DNA of 64,000 nt, from the NCBI GenBank assembly GCA_037952775.1, contig JBANAY010000004.1, positions 7,130,001 through 7,194,000 of the forward strand. The letters are read 5' to 3'. The stretch's first letter is position 1; every line of letters starts with the position of its first letter. A program made the position numbers and the translations under genes. Positions 21,658-32,716 of this stretch are shown here, piece by piece. The notes under the pieces are model-generated. The model was not told where the DNA came from, did not search any database, and saw only the letters and a list, made by a program, of their open reading frames with translations. This DNA comes from Clonostachys chloroleuca. Taxonomy: Eukaryota; Ascomycota; Sordariomycetes; Hypocreales; Bionectriaceae.

Positions 21658-22989
21658 ATGCATGTACCGACGAGCAGAGTGGCTACGCTCATTGGCTTCT
21701 CAGCCTCACTTGCGATAGCGATTCCACCAGACCCTTCAACACTCTGGCAGGTCCAACCAGACTTGGACTACAGTGACACCCTCTACGCTGGATGGGACCA
21801 GATCCCCGTGATAAAGGAGGTCGAGATATACAATGGAGTCAAGGAAGGGCGCACTTATGCGCATCACCCGGAGCTTTTCGCTCTCGATGACAACGTCTAC
21901 CTGATTCACTCCTCCGCCCCTATTGACGAGGACAGCATGGGCCAAGACGTCTGGATCAGCACGTCCAAGGATGGAGGCATGACCTGGGGTCCGGGCTCCA
22001 GCCTATTCCCCGCCGCACTTCTTCCAAACCAGACGGATGCCCACCACAATTATACGTATTACTGCAACATCAAGGCTGCACAGCGGGCCTGGCAGGCGCT
22101 GAGCTTTGTGCACCTACCATCACCGGACGGGGAGGGGGAGGGCGAGCTCTATGCCATTGGCCAGTCAGGAACGCGCTGGTGTCCTGGGAGGTTCATGACG
22201 GCAGGCCGAATCGCGCGGCGCATCACATTTGACGGCGAGCCGGCTGGCGACCCCTGTTGGATCGAGAAGAACGAATTGACACATTCTCAGCTGTTCAATG
22301 AGACGGTGTATGGTACCAAGTACGGGATGAAAGGGTGCAAGCGGGCATGCGAGATCAACGAGAAGTTGATAAAACCTGACGAGGCTCCCGCGTGGTCGTC
22401 TTGGCTGTACAATAACGAGCTGTTTGCGGCAGATGATTCTCACTCCATGCAGGAACAGACACATGCATTGTGGTTCAATGACAGTTCGTCGCCTATAGGA
22501 GGATACTGGCAGCGGTTCTGGAGGGACATATCAGGAGACTCGGCCAACACCCAGAAGATATGGGTCGAGTACAACGAGGAACCGGAGGGCAGGGGATGGT
22601 ATCCCCGTCGGCTCGCTCAGTACGGGAACGAGATTTTCCAGACTAATATCCCTGACGCCAGAACAAAACAATATCTTGGCCAAGTTGCGGAGAGTGGAGA
22701 TAGATACCTGGTTTGGAACCCAAGATGGAACAGTGAGGTTCGCGAAAGGCAACCTCTGACCTTGGCCATGTCCAGGGGCGAGGATCAGGCTTACCGAAGT
22801 GTTGGTGTGTTGAGGACCAATGCGAGCAATGTGATTGCACCGGACACGAGAGACGGGTTGAAGAGCAGAGCGCACGGGTTCAGCTATCCGACCGCCATTC
22901 AGGTCGGGGATAAATTGTTGGTGGCGTACAGCGAGAATAAGGAGAACATATGGGTTTCAGTCGTCAGCCTGAATGATCTTCCGAAATAG
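21658..22989 (+). CDS. Secreted BNR/Asp-box (sialidase-fold) protein, 443 aa, single exon
   Basis: Intronless frame. Residues 1-21 form a signal peptide (LIGFSASLAIAI). A perfect Asp box, SKDGGMTW (residues 103-110), marks a six-bladed beta-propeller of the sialidase superfamily. Several NxT/S sites (NQT, NYT, NET, NDS, NAS) and paired Cys fit an exported glycoprotein. Only one canonical Asp box is seen, and I cannot identify the arginine triad of true sialidases by eye, so the activity may be another glycoside hydrolase or lyase using this fold. Expected to act outside the cell on a polysaccharide or glycoconjugate. Confidence 0.8.
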   Translation: MHVPTSRVATLIGFSASLAIAIPPDPSTLWQVQPDLDYSDTLYAGWDQIPVIKEVEIYNGVKEGRTYAHHPELFALDDNVYLIHSSAPIDEDSMGQDVWISTSKDGGMTWGPGSSLFPAALLPNQTDAHHNYTYYCNIKAAQRAWQALSFVHLPSPDGEGEGELYAIGQSGTRWCPGRFMTAGRIARRITFDGEPAGDPCWIEKNELTHSQLFNETVYGTKYGMKGCKRACEINEKLIKPDEAPAWSSWLYNNELFAADDSHSMQEQTHALWFNDSSSPIGGYWQRFWRDISGDSANTQKIWVEYNEEPEGRGWYPRRLAQYGNEIFQTNIPDARTKQYLGQVAESGDRYLVWNPRWNSEVRERQPLTLAMSRGEDQAYRSVGVLRTNASNVIAPDTRDGLKSRAHGFSYPTAIQVGDKLLVAYSENKENIWVSVVSLNDLPK

Positions 22990-24634
22990 ATGTCTTGAGC
23001 AAGGGGATTTGGGTTTTCTTCGTTCGCCTAACTAAGTCAGCGTTTCCAAGACAACAATTCATTTTTTTTAGTGCCGTGGTCAGTTGCGCTCTGTCATTAT
23101 GGCAAATATGGAATGAGGGTTCAACAAGCTGAAAGTGGCAGAACAAAAGGCATGAATATCTAGATAAATTCAAGTCAAGCAAGAAGTCCGAGCTTTGACT
23201 GTGAGGCTAATCATACACAAGCCAGGGTCTTGAACACAATAAGCACCAGCTGGCCAGACAGTCAATCCTTTCCTGCCTTTTCCCAAAACTGATGCGTTGT
23301 CTGAGAACAGGCCCCGTTGCTAGGCTTGCTAGTGCCGTGTTCAATATTTCCGTAATACTCCCTCTCATGCTAAATCAATCTAGCAGGGGGAAAACATCAA
23401 ATGAAAGAAGCGATGGGGCTAGATGCCTGCAGGCAATTGCAGGCGGCCGTGATTTTATGAATTTATTAGTGCCACTCTTGGGAGGCATTTAGCCCATACG
23501 TAAGCAGATGGCGATCAGACAGGACGGATAACACGGCGACATCTGCACAGCAGATGCATGCCTAATGATAGCTTGTGTCTGAAGTGAGAAATACGCCGAG
23601 AGGGTTTTGGAGGCGCATGTAAGACAACAGAGCCACCAAGAGTTGCGTCAGGCAAGACACTGCAGGAGCCGTATGGGTGCCCGATCGGCAGCTTTATGCT
23701 AGAGAATGCTTACACAAGAGTTATCCATTCTAAAGCCACTGATACAAGCCCAACCAGGGTCGAGCGGAAGGCCATGTGTCGGCACAAGTCTGCCGTGGGC
23801 GATGCCTGCTCAACCTATCCCTGCTCTGCCATCTACAAGTAACGCGTCAAACAAACACGAAGATCATGCCTCCTATCAGGTAATCGGGTGCTCACTGCCA
23901 ACATATCAGCCAGTAAGTATCAAGTATGTCCCGTATTAGATCGCGATGTTGTGTCAACTTGTGTCAGAAGCCGCCGCGAAGATCGCAGATGACGGCGGAT
24001 TGATTGGCACAGAAGACTCGTCATAGCGCATAGCCCCACTGAGCGACAGGCTTCCGCAGCGCTAGAGCAGCGTCTAGGCCCAGTTTCTAGGCGTCACAAA
24101 TCAGCAGCCCGCCTGTATTACGGATCATGACAGGTGCAGAGGCCGCTGAAAGGCAGTGCCACAGCGCTCATCCGCAGCGATCAGCGCCATTCACACAACG
24201 ATCACGCATCATCACGACATTGGATCACAACAGCTCCCTGCCCTTGATCGCTCTTCCGTGTTATTACTTCACTAGCTATCGCTGACCACAGCTTGATTGG
24301 GCCAGACGAGCTCGATCCCTTGGCCTGCGCTTAGCTACACAGACCGTAAATCCGCCCGCGCCAGCTCCTGTAGCCAGACGTCAATCTGTTTCGCCCGTAT
24401 CACCTTTTGTCTCACTCTGCTTACCAGACAGACGTTCGTTTCTTCTTCCACGGCAGAGATTTGCCGGGAGATAACAGCATGAAATCCAATTATTGACAAA
24501 GGGACTTTTTCCCTTCTGAACATCCCGCCTTTGTCTCTCATTCTCACGTAGATCGTTTCCCTCATACATATATCGTTTCTTGGCATCCTCGTCACTCCCT
24601 TCACTCCAAGATGATTTTTACCTAATGTTTTCCC
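22990..24634. other. Long intergenic region
   Basis: 1.6 kb, holding the 3' UTR of the BNR gene and the promoter of the LtrA-like gene. Short frames (23706-23939, 24335-24691) show no homology. No RNA gene or repeat identified. Confidence 0.4.
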
Positions 24635-27195
24635 ATGAAGCCTCCGAAGATGATGCAGGCACATCACAGCAGCCGGAGCGAGAGCAGGCACAGCGGCGAA
24701 GCCACCCTCGTTGCTTCAAGCATTACAAGCATCACCGTCAAAGACCGTCGAGATTCCCACCTTCGATTTGCCAGCTCCAAGCTCGGAATCACCTCGAACC
24801 CTATCCAGGAGGCGGCCACAGACGGCCACCGCGCCGAGAGCTTGCACGAAACCGAGGAGCTCCGAGCTACAAGCCCTGATGTTGAGTCTCAACGTCCCGC
24901 TAGCCTGGAGAGCTCTCCACTTCAGTTTGCCAAGGTGAGAGGGGGCAGCATTTACCATTTGCATACCTCACGAAGCCAGCTAACATTACGATTGTAATAG
25001 AGAGAATCTGCTTCAACTTCCGAGGTAGCTCAGTTTACCTGCATTCCATCAGGCACATGCCATCTCTTAACGTGTCCGTAGTTATTCTACGACCTCTGGT
25101 TCGTAGCCAATCTGAATGTTTTCGCCACTGTCCATCCAATCACCGAGAAGAATACACTGGCATCATTCATCGGATACTTTATGTAGGTTTTCTATATCTC
25201 TCTACACGCACGTTCTCTGCCGCGAAGAAAAATTGGCTAATTTCTCCGTCCAGTCTGCTCTGGACCACATGGCTGGTTACAACTCTGTTCGATGCTCGTT
25301 TTGGTCAAGATGGCATTCTCGAGCGCATCGCCCGCGCATTTCATCTCGCCGTTATGATCGGTTTTGCTGAAGCTGGTGTTTCATTTGAGAAACAAAATCT
25401 CGTCAGGGCCATATTTCAGTCAATGTGTAAGGATATATTCAACCATACTCAACCATCCACGGACGAGAAGACCTTTGAGCTGACCATGCTGACCATAAAG
25501 CGCTTTTTCTTATGGTTTCGAGGCTGGTCCTCGCCGCACAATATGGCCTAGTTCTCCTGCATGCGCGCCATCACCCGAGAAGCCGCAACTCGTTACTTGT
25601 AGCCATCGTGCTACATCTCGTTCCCGCGCTAATCTACCTCATCATCGCCGTTGTGCCGTCTACCGAACCCGATAAACATCTTGTGCTCACCTGGTATGTC
25701 GGGGGCATTACCGAGATGACCGTTCACATTCTCCACGCCACATTTTCCCAGACTCTGAGCTTCGAGGGAACGCATTTCAACGAGAGATTGAACCTGCTCA
25801 CACTCATCATCCTCGGCGAGGGCGTCATCATCCTCGCCAAGAATATTACAAAAGTCGTCGAGTATACTTATATCAAGCAAATCTCAGATCATTGGTGTAG
25901 GTCTCCCCCACACGATCACATATCCTCTCACTGTACAGCTTACTGACATATTCTCCCGCCAGCTCCCGCCCTCATTGGCATCATCACATCTGCGGCCGCG
26001 ATTACATACATCACATTTCAGCTGTATTTCGACTGGATGCACCATCACAATCAGATGAGTGCCTCCAATCAAGCCTATTGGGCCCTCGTCCATCTCCCAT
26101 TCCACATCGCCTTGGTTCTCCTCGCCGAAGGCGGTAACCAATGGGTTGTTTGGTGGCGCTTCATGGAAGCCATACACGGGGCGGGTGCCGCACTCGAGAC
26201 CGCCGCTCGGGTAGGGATGAAGACCCTCAGCACAAATACCGTCGTCACATCTTTGCGCGTCACGGCTCAGGCTATGATGTGGGAGTATGTGGGGGACCCT
26301 AAAAAGTTCGAGAGTGCTACCAAGAACCTCAACACGGCGTTGGAGAGCTTGGAGGACATTCCCGATGCTTTCTGGGCAAGCGTCCATCCGAGCTCAGACA
26401 AGGAATCCTATGAGACATGGGCCGAGGCTTACTTGGCGATAACTAGTACTGTTATGAACACTATTAGTGACGCCTTTGACATCTCGGTCGCGGTGGAGGA
26501 CGAGGATGACCCCTCGGCTTATAGCCTCGGCGCTGCTGAGCTTGCTGCTACCAAAAAGACCCTTGACAGACTCCAGCTCATCGTACGTTCTGTCCTCCAT
26601 CATAACCCGTCCTCGCTTACCGTAAGAAATCAAATCTCTAACTGTGTCAATCTAGTTCTCATATTTGTTCGCAAGCGCGGGCACCGTTCTCGCTCTCCTG
26701 ATGATACTTCACCTCCTCTCGAAGCGCAAGGGATGGACTAGTTTTAATAGGTTCCGCACGGGCAGCGTCTTCACCATAGGCTTGGGCTTGGGCCTTGTCG
26801 CCATCATCTCTATCAATTCCCAGCTGACGCTCGCGTTTCTCATGACACCTTGGCAATTACCCATCATTACCATCTGTTTCATGGCTGTTCTCATTCTCAC
26901 TCACCTGCCACATCCGCCTCAAATCTCGATCAACAGGAACTCGGAGTCATTCGATCCGGAGAACATCGGCAATCTCGAGGTGCAGGAGGAGACATGTGGA
27001 GACGACAAGAGTCGCGAGCCTGAGCAGCAGCAAGATCAACGACAGGAAGAGTCCCATCATGATCGAAGAACGTGGATGGCCCGAGCCACGAGACATTTCC
27101 ATTTCCAAGCAGGGCCAGTGGCTCCAATCACAGAAGAGGGCTTATCCTCAAGGCGATACGGTATTGTCAGTTTCACAAATCTGGCTAGAGTATAA
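24635..27195 (+). CDS. LtrA-like (low-temperature-requirement A family) multi-pass membrane protein, 717 aa
   Basis: Exons: 24635-24934, 25001-25024, 25082-25182, 25254-25426, 25501-25896, 25963-26582, 26656-27195; phases agree. Residues 1-107 are hydrophilic and Ser-rich. The LtrA core begins with LFYDLWFVANLNVF (about 109) and continues through many TM helices with FGLA-like AFHLAVMIG, LSFEGTHFNERLNLLTLIILGEGVI and FDWMHHHNQ, all hallmarks of PF06772. A long soluble loop (about 440-560) precedes two last TMs and a polar, Gln/Glu-rich tail. Function is unknown; the bacterial name comes from a Listeria mutant. Exon 2 is only 24 nt; without it phase is kept, so it could be alternatively skipped. 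Confidence 0.85.
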
Positions 27196-27755
27196 AGACA
27201 CGAACCTCCTAGCCCAAGATCTCATGACACGAACACGCCGTTATCACACTCGTTTGAACAAAAGAGGTTAGATCTATTTTGTCGCGTCACTTGGTTTGTT
27301 TATCAGCAGCTTCTTTTTGTACCCATTAGACCATCCCAGCCTTTCATTTTCTTCTTGATGACCGTGTTTCCAAAAGCACAATGCAAAAAAAATATAGATG
27401 AACTAGATAGATAGAAAGACCACCATCATGATCCAATCATCTGGTCCTCCCCCACAGAGTCTTGCAAGAGGTCGAACCACCCATTCGAAGACCCCTGTCC
27501 ATCGTTGCATCATCATCTCATATGAGCTGTGGACGGTGCCTGATGCCCAGACCCCTGACTAGCTCTGGCGTCCTTTATGCTTGCTTTGGCGCCCAGCCAG
27601 TCGAACGCATGAAATTCGTGCCCGGTTAATGCCCATCTTCCCACCTTTGAAGACAAGACGAAGCGTTTCAAATTTAAAATGCCCACCGAGTCGATGCGCC
27701 ATGTCAAAATGTCTACCCCTCACTTCTCCCCCTCCCCCTCGTTCCTACGCGCACC
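27196..27755. other. Intergenic between LtrA-like and DNAJC11-like genes
   Basis: 560 bp. Contains the 3' UTR of the LtrA-like gene and a pyrimidine-rich stretch (about 27716-27745) just before the next ATG, common in fungal promoters. No gene seen. Confidence 0.45.
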
Positions 27756-30047
27756 ATGTCGGACTATTACGGCGGCAGCAATAACAACAGCAGCCTTCGC
27801 GTCCCTCGCGCGAGGAACTCAGGCCGTGCGAGGGACTCGCTTGTATTCCAGGATGACAATCGGTACCCCTCTCAGCAGACCGCTTTGCGCCGGCCCAGCT
27901 CGCGTTACTCACTGAATGATCAATTCGCGGCGACGCGCCTGGAGTACGAGTTTGGCTTTGATGATGCCAGCTCCATTTATTCCAAGGTATTCGGTGGTGA
28001 TAAATACGCGGACTCAAGGTCTCTCCTAGACCCGGCGGATGTTGGAGGCCATGGAGAGGGCACAGATGATGAATTATCCCCGGATCTATACGAGCTTCTG
28101 GTCCTCTCTAAAAGAGAAGACCTCTCCCAGGATGACATTCGAGAGGCTTACCACCGGCTCTTCCTCCTCTTCTACCCGGCCAGTTACCCAGAAGATCAGC
28201 GCGGCATAGCCCAGGAGCACTTCTTGCAGATCCAGGCGGCTTTCGAGACACTAATTAACCCGGAACGGCGCGCGCAGTACGATCTAAGTCGGAATCGAGA
28301 TACTCTAGGCTTCAGCGATCTCGCGGCCAATGGGTCCCGGGATCAGTATCCTCAATCGCGCGGCTCGGGCGTCAACTTCTTGACAAGCTCACACTTGGGC
28401 GTCCGCTTCGATGCAAGGCGTACGCCGGAACGCTTTGGAGGGCAGAGTCGAGAATCCTCTTCTGCTTCAAAGGGGCTCGACTACGCCTTGGGCCATTCAA
28501 TGACAATAGCAGCCAAGAGCACGTTGTTACAGAGATTTGCAGCTAATCATCAACTCGGCGTACTGCTCCCCTCTCTCACCATCGCTGGGGCCTCCTATGG
28601 CGTTGTAGACCAGGTGTCATCAGTGCCCGTGACGATTCTCTCCGATCGCTACCAGCCATTGCTGCCTGCAACGCTGCCGCGAACCAGACTGACGCAGCTT
28701 GTCGAGAATAAGTTGGCACCTCTGGCTACAGCTACCCTCCATGGGGGTCTCGTCAATAAATCATTATCTTCGGTTGAGCCAGGTGCCTCGAAATGGGTTC
28801 GGACGGAGGTAGAGCTTGAATCAACTATCCTGCCGGGCCAGACTTTTACCACTCGAGTAAACCATCAGCTTCTACTACCAAACGCCCAAAGCCCGACAGC
28901 ATTCGACGCGAGTGTTACTTGCCCTGCCGACCTGACGCTTTCGCCGCCCCAAGCATCTATAGGCGCTCGACATGGCCTGCCGGGCGGGACGGCATTCATT
29001 CGGATTGACAGTGGCGATAGAAGCTCGGCGGGAGAAAGAGTCTGCCGGTTTCTAACAGGGTTCGCCAAATTGGGTCGCGGTGTAAGATTCGTTGAGTTCC
29101 CACTGCGAACTCCTCCAAGCCTCGAAGCCGGGTTCACGACCTGGCCTTCATCAACCCCAGCCAAGTTCAACTTATCCGGTAATCCAAGCTACTCCAATGA
29201 TAAATTCGGGTCCTGGACAGCAGCCGTGACCACAACTGGTGGTGTTCTTGGCGTTGGAGGCTATGCTCGCTATAGCAGAACATTATCCCTTCTCAACCTC
29301 GTAGCTACCTCTTCTTCACCCCCGCTACTCTTCGAAGCCGAAGCTTGCACAGACGTATTCCAGGGGAAGCACCTAGCGTTGCGCAGCCTGTACTCCGTAG
29401 GCCGTTCATCCAAGCTTGGCCTGGAGGTCGCCATCACAGAGCACTCCCTGCATCTGTCTCTACACTGGTCGCGCCTCGGCCAGCGCCTCACCCTCCCCCT
29501 TCTCATCTCAACATACCAAACTTCCATAGCCTCCAGCAGGCTTATCTTCTGGACATCAACAGCCACGCTGGCCGCCGCCGCCGCCTACAACTTCTTCTTC
29601 CCCTCCGCAGCTGGACGCCCCCGGCGTCCCCACCACCAGAGGGGAGTAACACCCGCGTCGGTGGCTGTTCAGCGCCATCAAGCCGACCTCCTCACGACCC
29701 TCCTCGCACACCCGGTCACCGCTCGCCAGAAGCACCTCTCCCTGGCCGGCGGGGGGGATAACCTGGTGATTCTCAGCGCCAAGTTTGGTGTCCAGGAGGG
29801 AGACGGGTCCAGCTGGGGCGGGGAGGAGGTGGCCGATGTGACGATTGCGCTGGCGGCGCTGCTGAGCGAGGAGGGTAGGAAGCTGGTTGTTCCCCCTGGG
29901 CTGCGGTTGGCTAGCATTCCGGGATTCTGGGATCCAGACCCAGAGAAAGAGAAGACCTTGTTTGTGAGATATTCGTGGAAAGGGAAGGAGGGTGTGGTGG
30001 AGGTTAAGGGCGAGGATGGGCTGGTTCTTCCTCCCAAGGAAGGTTGA
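27756..30047 (+). CDS. DNAJC11-like J-domain protein with DUF3395 C-terminus and degenerate HPD motif (763 aa)
   Basis: Single exon from ATG 27756. A J-domain fold (about 108-177) is recognisable from DLYELLVLSKREDLSQDDIR, AYHRLFLLF and INPERRAQYDL, but the HPD tripeptide needed to stimulate Hsp70 is replaced by YPA (residues 140-142). The middle is a beta-rich region (about 200-540) like the barrel-like domain of DNAJC11. Residues about 590-763 match DUF3395, ending GFWDPDPEKEKTLFVRYSWKG. Human DNAJC11 is a mitochondrial outer-membrane protein associated with MICOS/MIB and cristae organisation; the fungal homolog is presumed to act there too. Loss of HPD suggests a structural, Hsp70-independent role. 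Confidence 0.88.
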   Translation: MSDYYGGSNNNSSLRVPRARNSGRARDSLVFQDDNRYPSQQTALRRPSSRYSLNDQFAATRLEYEFGFDDASSIYSKVFGGDKYADSRSLLDPADVGGHGEGTDDELSPDLYELLVLSKREDLSQDDIREAYHRLFLLFYPASYPEDQRGIAQEHFLQIQAAFETLINPERRAQYDLSRNRDTLGFSDLAANGSRDQYPQSRGSGVNFLTSSHLGVRFDARRTPERFGGQSRESSSASKGLDYALGHSMTIAAKSTLLQRFAANHQLGVLLPSLTIAGASYGVVDQVSSVPVTILSDRYQPLLPATLPRTRLTQLVENKLAPLATATLHGGLVNKSLSSVEPGASKWVRTEVELESTILPGQTFTTRVNHQLLLPNAQSPTAFDASVTCPADLTLSPPQASIGARHGLPGGTAFIRIDSGDRSSAGERVCRFLTGFAKLGRGVRFVEFPLRTPPSLEAGFTTWPSSTPAKFNLSGNPSYSNDKFGSWTAAVTTTGGVLGVGGYARYSRTLSLLNLVATSSSPPLLFEAEACTDVFQGKHLALRSLYSVGRSSKLGLEVAITEHSLHLSLHWSRLGQRLTLPLLISTYQTSIASSRLIFWTSTATLAAAAAYNFFFPSAAGRPRRPHHQRGVTPASVAVQRHQADLLTTLLAHPVTARQKHLSLAGGGDNLVILSAKFGVQEGDGSSWGGEEVADVTIALAALLSEEGRKLVVPPGLRLASIPGFWDPDPEKEKTLFVRYSWKGKEGVVEVKGEDGLVLPPKEG

Positions 30048-30613
30048 GAGGTTACGTAATTGTATTTTATGATATATTTATGACTGATGGCAATTTCAAC
30101 GTATACATTTGGAAGGCTATATAATTGGAACATTTTTCTATTAATAACGATTTAGAAGGTTAGTCTTATGCAGCGACGATACGGACTTATCAAATGTCAT
30201 GTTATTGATAAACTCGCACTTCATGGAAAAATTGATTCACAGTTACAACATAGGGTCTCTTAGTGAGCACTCAGGATGCTTTAAAGATAGACAATCTTAT
30301 TGACAATGAGTGCATCTCTGGGATCACGGCAGTCAATATCGCAAGTCTAGGGTAGCCATTTACCCGCGGACTCCGGGTACGAATACGACAGGCCGCCTTA
30401 CTAAGCGTTTTATTGCTCCGGCACGATGTAACGTTTATCCGCGACTTACGATGTGATGCGGCTTTCACGCGGCTTTCGTGGAACAGAAACAGTCCGGGAC
30501 GAGCTCCCGAACTGGTCTCCCCACCCTCCGTCCAATTAATTATTTTAGCTGCGCCATCCTCCACGGCCGATGCAACCTGCAGCTCGCCCTGGAGCTGCAA
30601 TACACCATCGACC
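30048..30613. other. Intergenic upstream of the amidase gene
   Basis: 566 bp, with the 3' UTR of the DNAJC11-like gene and the amidase promoter. No element recognised. Confidence 0.45.
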
Positions 30614-32716
30614 ATGGTCTCCTTCGATGATGTTGCTCCCCGCGAGCGCTTCATCCTCTATCCTCGCCCCATTCCCGCGTAGGTCCCTCTGGCCACTTTT
30701 CTCCTTCAAAAGCCATGGAGCAGAGCATCCACCGTCTAATTTGCGCTGACTGACCGCCGAACAGGAATGAGGGCATCCCTTACGTGCCCAAGAAGAAGAA
30801 ACCTCTTCCAGCCTTGAGAGGATGGTTTCTTGTCGCCTCCGTGTTTCTGTAAGCCAATGCCTCCTCCACTTGATCTTTACGCCTGCTTGCATTTGCTGAC
30901 TTGGTATCAATTAGGCTGGAGACGTTCGCTTTCATCAGGCGTATCGTGTGGGCCGGTGCTGGCTTCAGCTCGCTCCGGAGGATCCAGAAGCTGATTGAAG
31001 ACAATGAACCACGCCATGATCCCACCGTCATCCCGCTGGCTAGACTGGACAAGGCCCATGATTCTGAATTTGAGACTACCGAGCAAACGAATGAGATTCA
31101 TCAAGTCTCATCGCCTCCGCCTGCACCTCACCAGAGATATAGCGTTGGTGATTATCGCGCCCTGTACCTCGCAGGGGAAATCACGCCACTTGATGTTGTC
31201 CATTCCATTTTGCCCTTCATTCGGAGGGACACGCTGCCACCAGGTGAGCATTCCGTGGCCTGGTTTGACGTCAATGTCGACCTCGCTATCAAAGCGGCCG
31301 AGGAATCTACCTTGAGATACAAGGAGCATCGTTCTCTTGGGCCGCTGGATGGTGTCCCCACGGCCATCAAGGATGAATTCGATCTCGAGGGCTACAAGAC
31401 CACTCTGGGGTCTCTGAATGATTATACTGGCCGTATTATGAACGACGAGGGTAAAATAGACTCGTGGTGCGTGAGAAAGCTCGCCGAGGCAGGCGCCGTT
31501 ATTCTCGGGAAACTCTCAATGCATGAATTTGGAATGGGTATGCATACTACAGCTGGATTTCCTTCCACTTGACTGATTCTCCATCGTTTGATCGAGCTGA
31601 CATTCGAACTCAGACACCTCTGGAAACAATCCATTTTACGGAACACCGCGCAATCCTTATAACCGTGATTATTACCCTGGCGGGAGTTCTTCAGGCTGCG
31701 CGTACGCCGTCTCCGTTGGTTTGATACCCATGACTCTGGGTAGCGATGGTGGCGGTAGCATTCGAATTCCCTCGTCCTTTTGCTCCGTTGTCGGTCTCAA
31801 ACCGTCTCACGGCCGACTCTCGTGCTACCCAGGCCAGAACCACGCGAATACGTGTGCTACCAACGGCCCAATCGCCAGCGATATTCGCTCTCTTGCTGAA
31901 GTCTACTCCGTGCTGAGCCAGCCTCACCCAAGCACTGATTTCCACCCCGAATCCGAGGGCACTGGAAAGTTGGTCATCGACCCCAAGCGACCGAAGGTGA
32001 TTGGCATCCCCGAAGTTTGGTTCCAGAAAGCCTCGCCTTCTGTTCAAAAGCTGTGTCGAAACACAGTCGACTGGCTTGTGCAGAACAAGGGATACTCCGT
32101 CGTGTCCATTGATATTCCGTTTCTCCGAGAAGGCCAGATGGCACATGCAATGACGATCCTGACCGATGGCGCGACACTGCTTCCTGACCCACGGGGTCTT
32201 TCTGCAGCCAACCGCACCTTGCTCGCCCTGGGCAAGGTCACCCCTTCGACCGACTACCTCCTCGCTCAAAAGCTTCGCCGAACCCTCATGCAGCATCTGT
32301 CCTGGATATGGAAGACGTATCCTGGCATGGTCATAGTAACCCCCACCACGTCTTGTGCAGGATGGCCCATTCGCTCCCCGTCCGAGCTTAAGTACGGCGT
32401 CAGCGATGGAGATCTAACTCTATTGACCATGGAGTACGTGTGGCTCGCCAACTTTTGCGGCGTCCCCAGCATCAACATCCCCACCGGCTATGTCAGGCCA
32501 GAGGGTGATCCGAACGCAGGTGAGGTCGACAGCGACCTTGACTCCGTTGGGAAAGTACCCGTCGGTCTCATAGCTACGGGTGACTGGGCAAGCGAGCATG
32601 CGCTGCTGCAATTTGGACTTGACGCTGAAGAGGTGACAAAGCATACGCAATGTCGACCTCCCAACTGGGTAGATGTTATTGGATTGGCGAGACAAGTGAA
32701 GAGCGCTGGTTTCTGA
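30614..32716 (+). CDS. Amidase-signature enzyme with N-terminal membrane anchor (624 aa)
   Basis: Exons 30614-30678, 30765-30848, 30915-31537, 31614-32716; phases agree. Residues about 40-58 (GWFLVASVFLLLETFAF) are a hydrophobic segment, so the enzyme is probably membrane-anchored. The amidase signature is complete: catalytic Lys202 in PTAIKDEFD, the Gly/Ser loop YPGGSSSG (about 278-285) with the cis-Ser, and nucleophile Ser306 in GSDGGGSIRIP. This resembles fatty-acid-amide-hydrolase/GatA-fold enzymes, which hydrolyse amide bonds through a Ser-cisSer-Lys triad. The substrate cannot be read from the sequence. ATG 30614 lies at the head of a frame whose short first exon joins in phase. Confidence 0.85.

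Noticed and set aside
31691..32296. 201-aa minus-strand frame
   Set aside because: Antisense to amidase exon 4, which carries the catalytic motifs.
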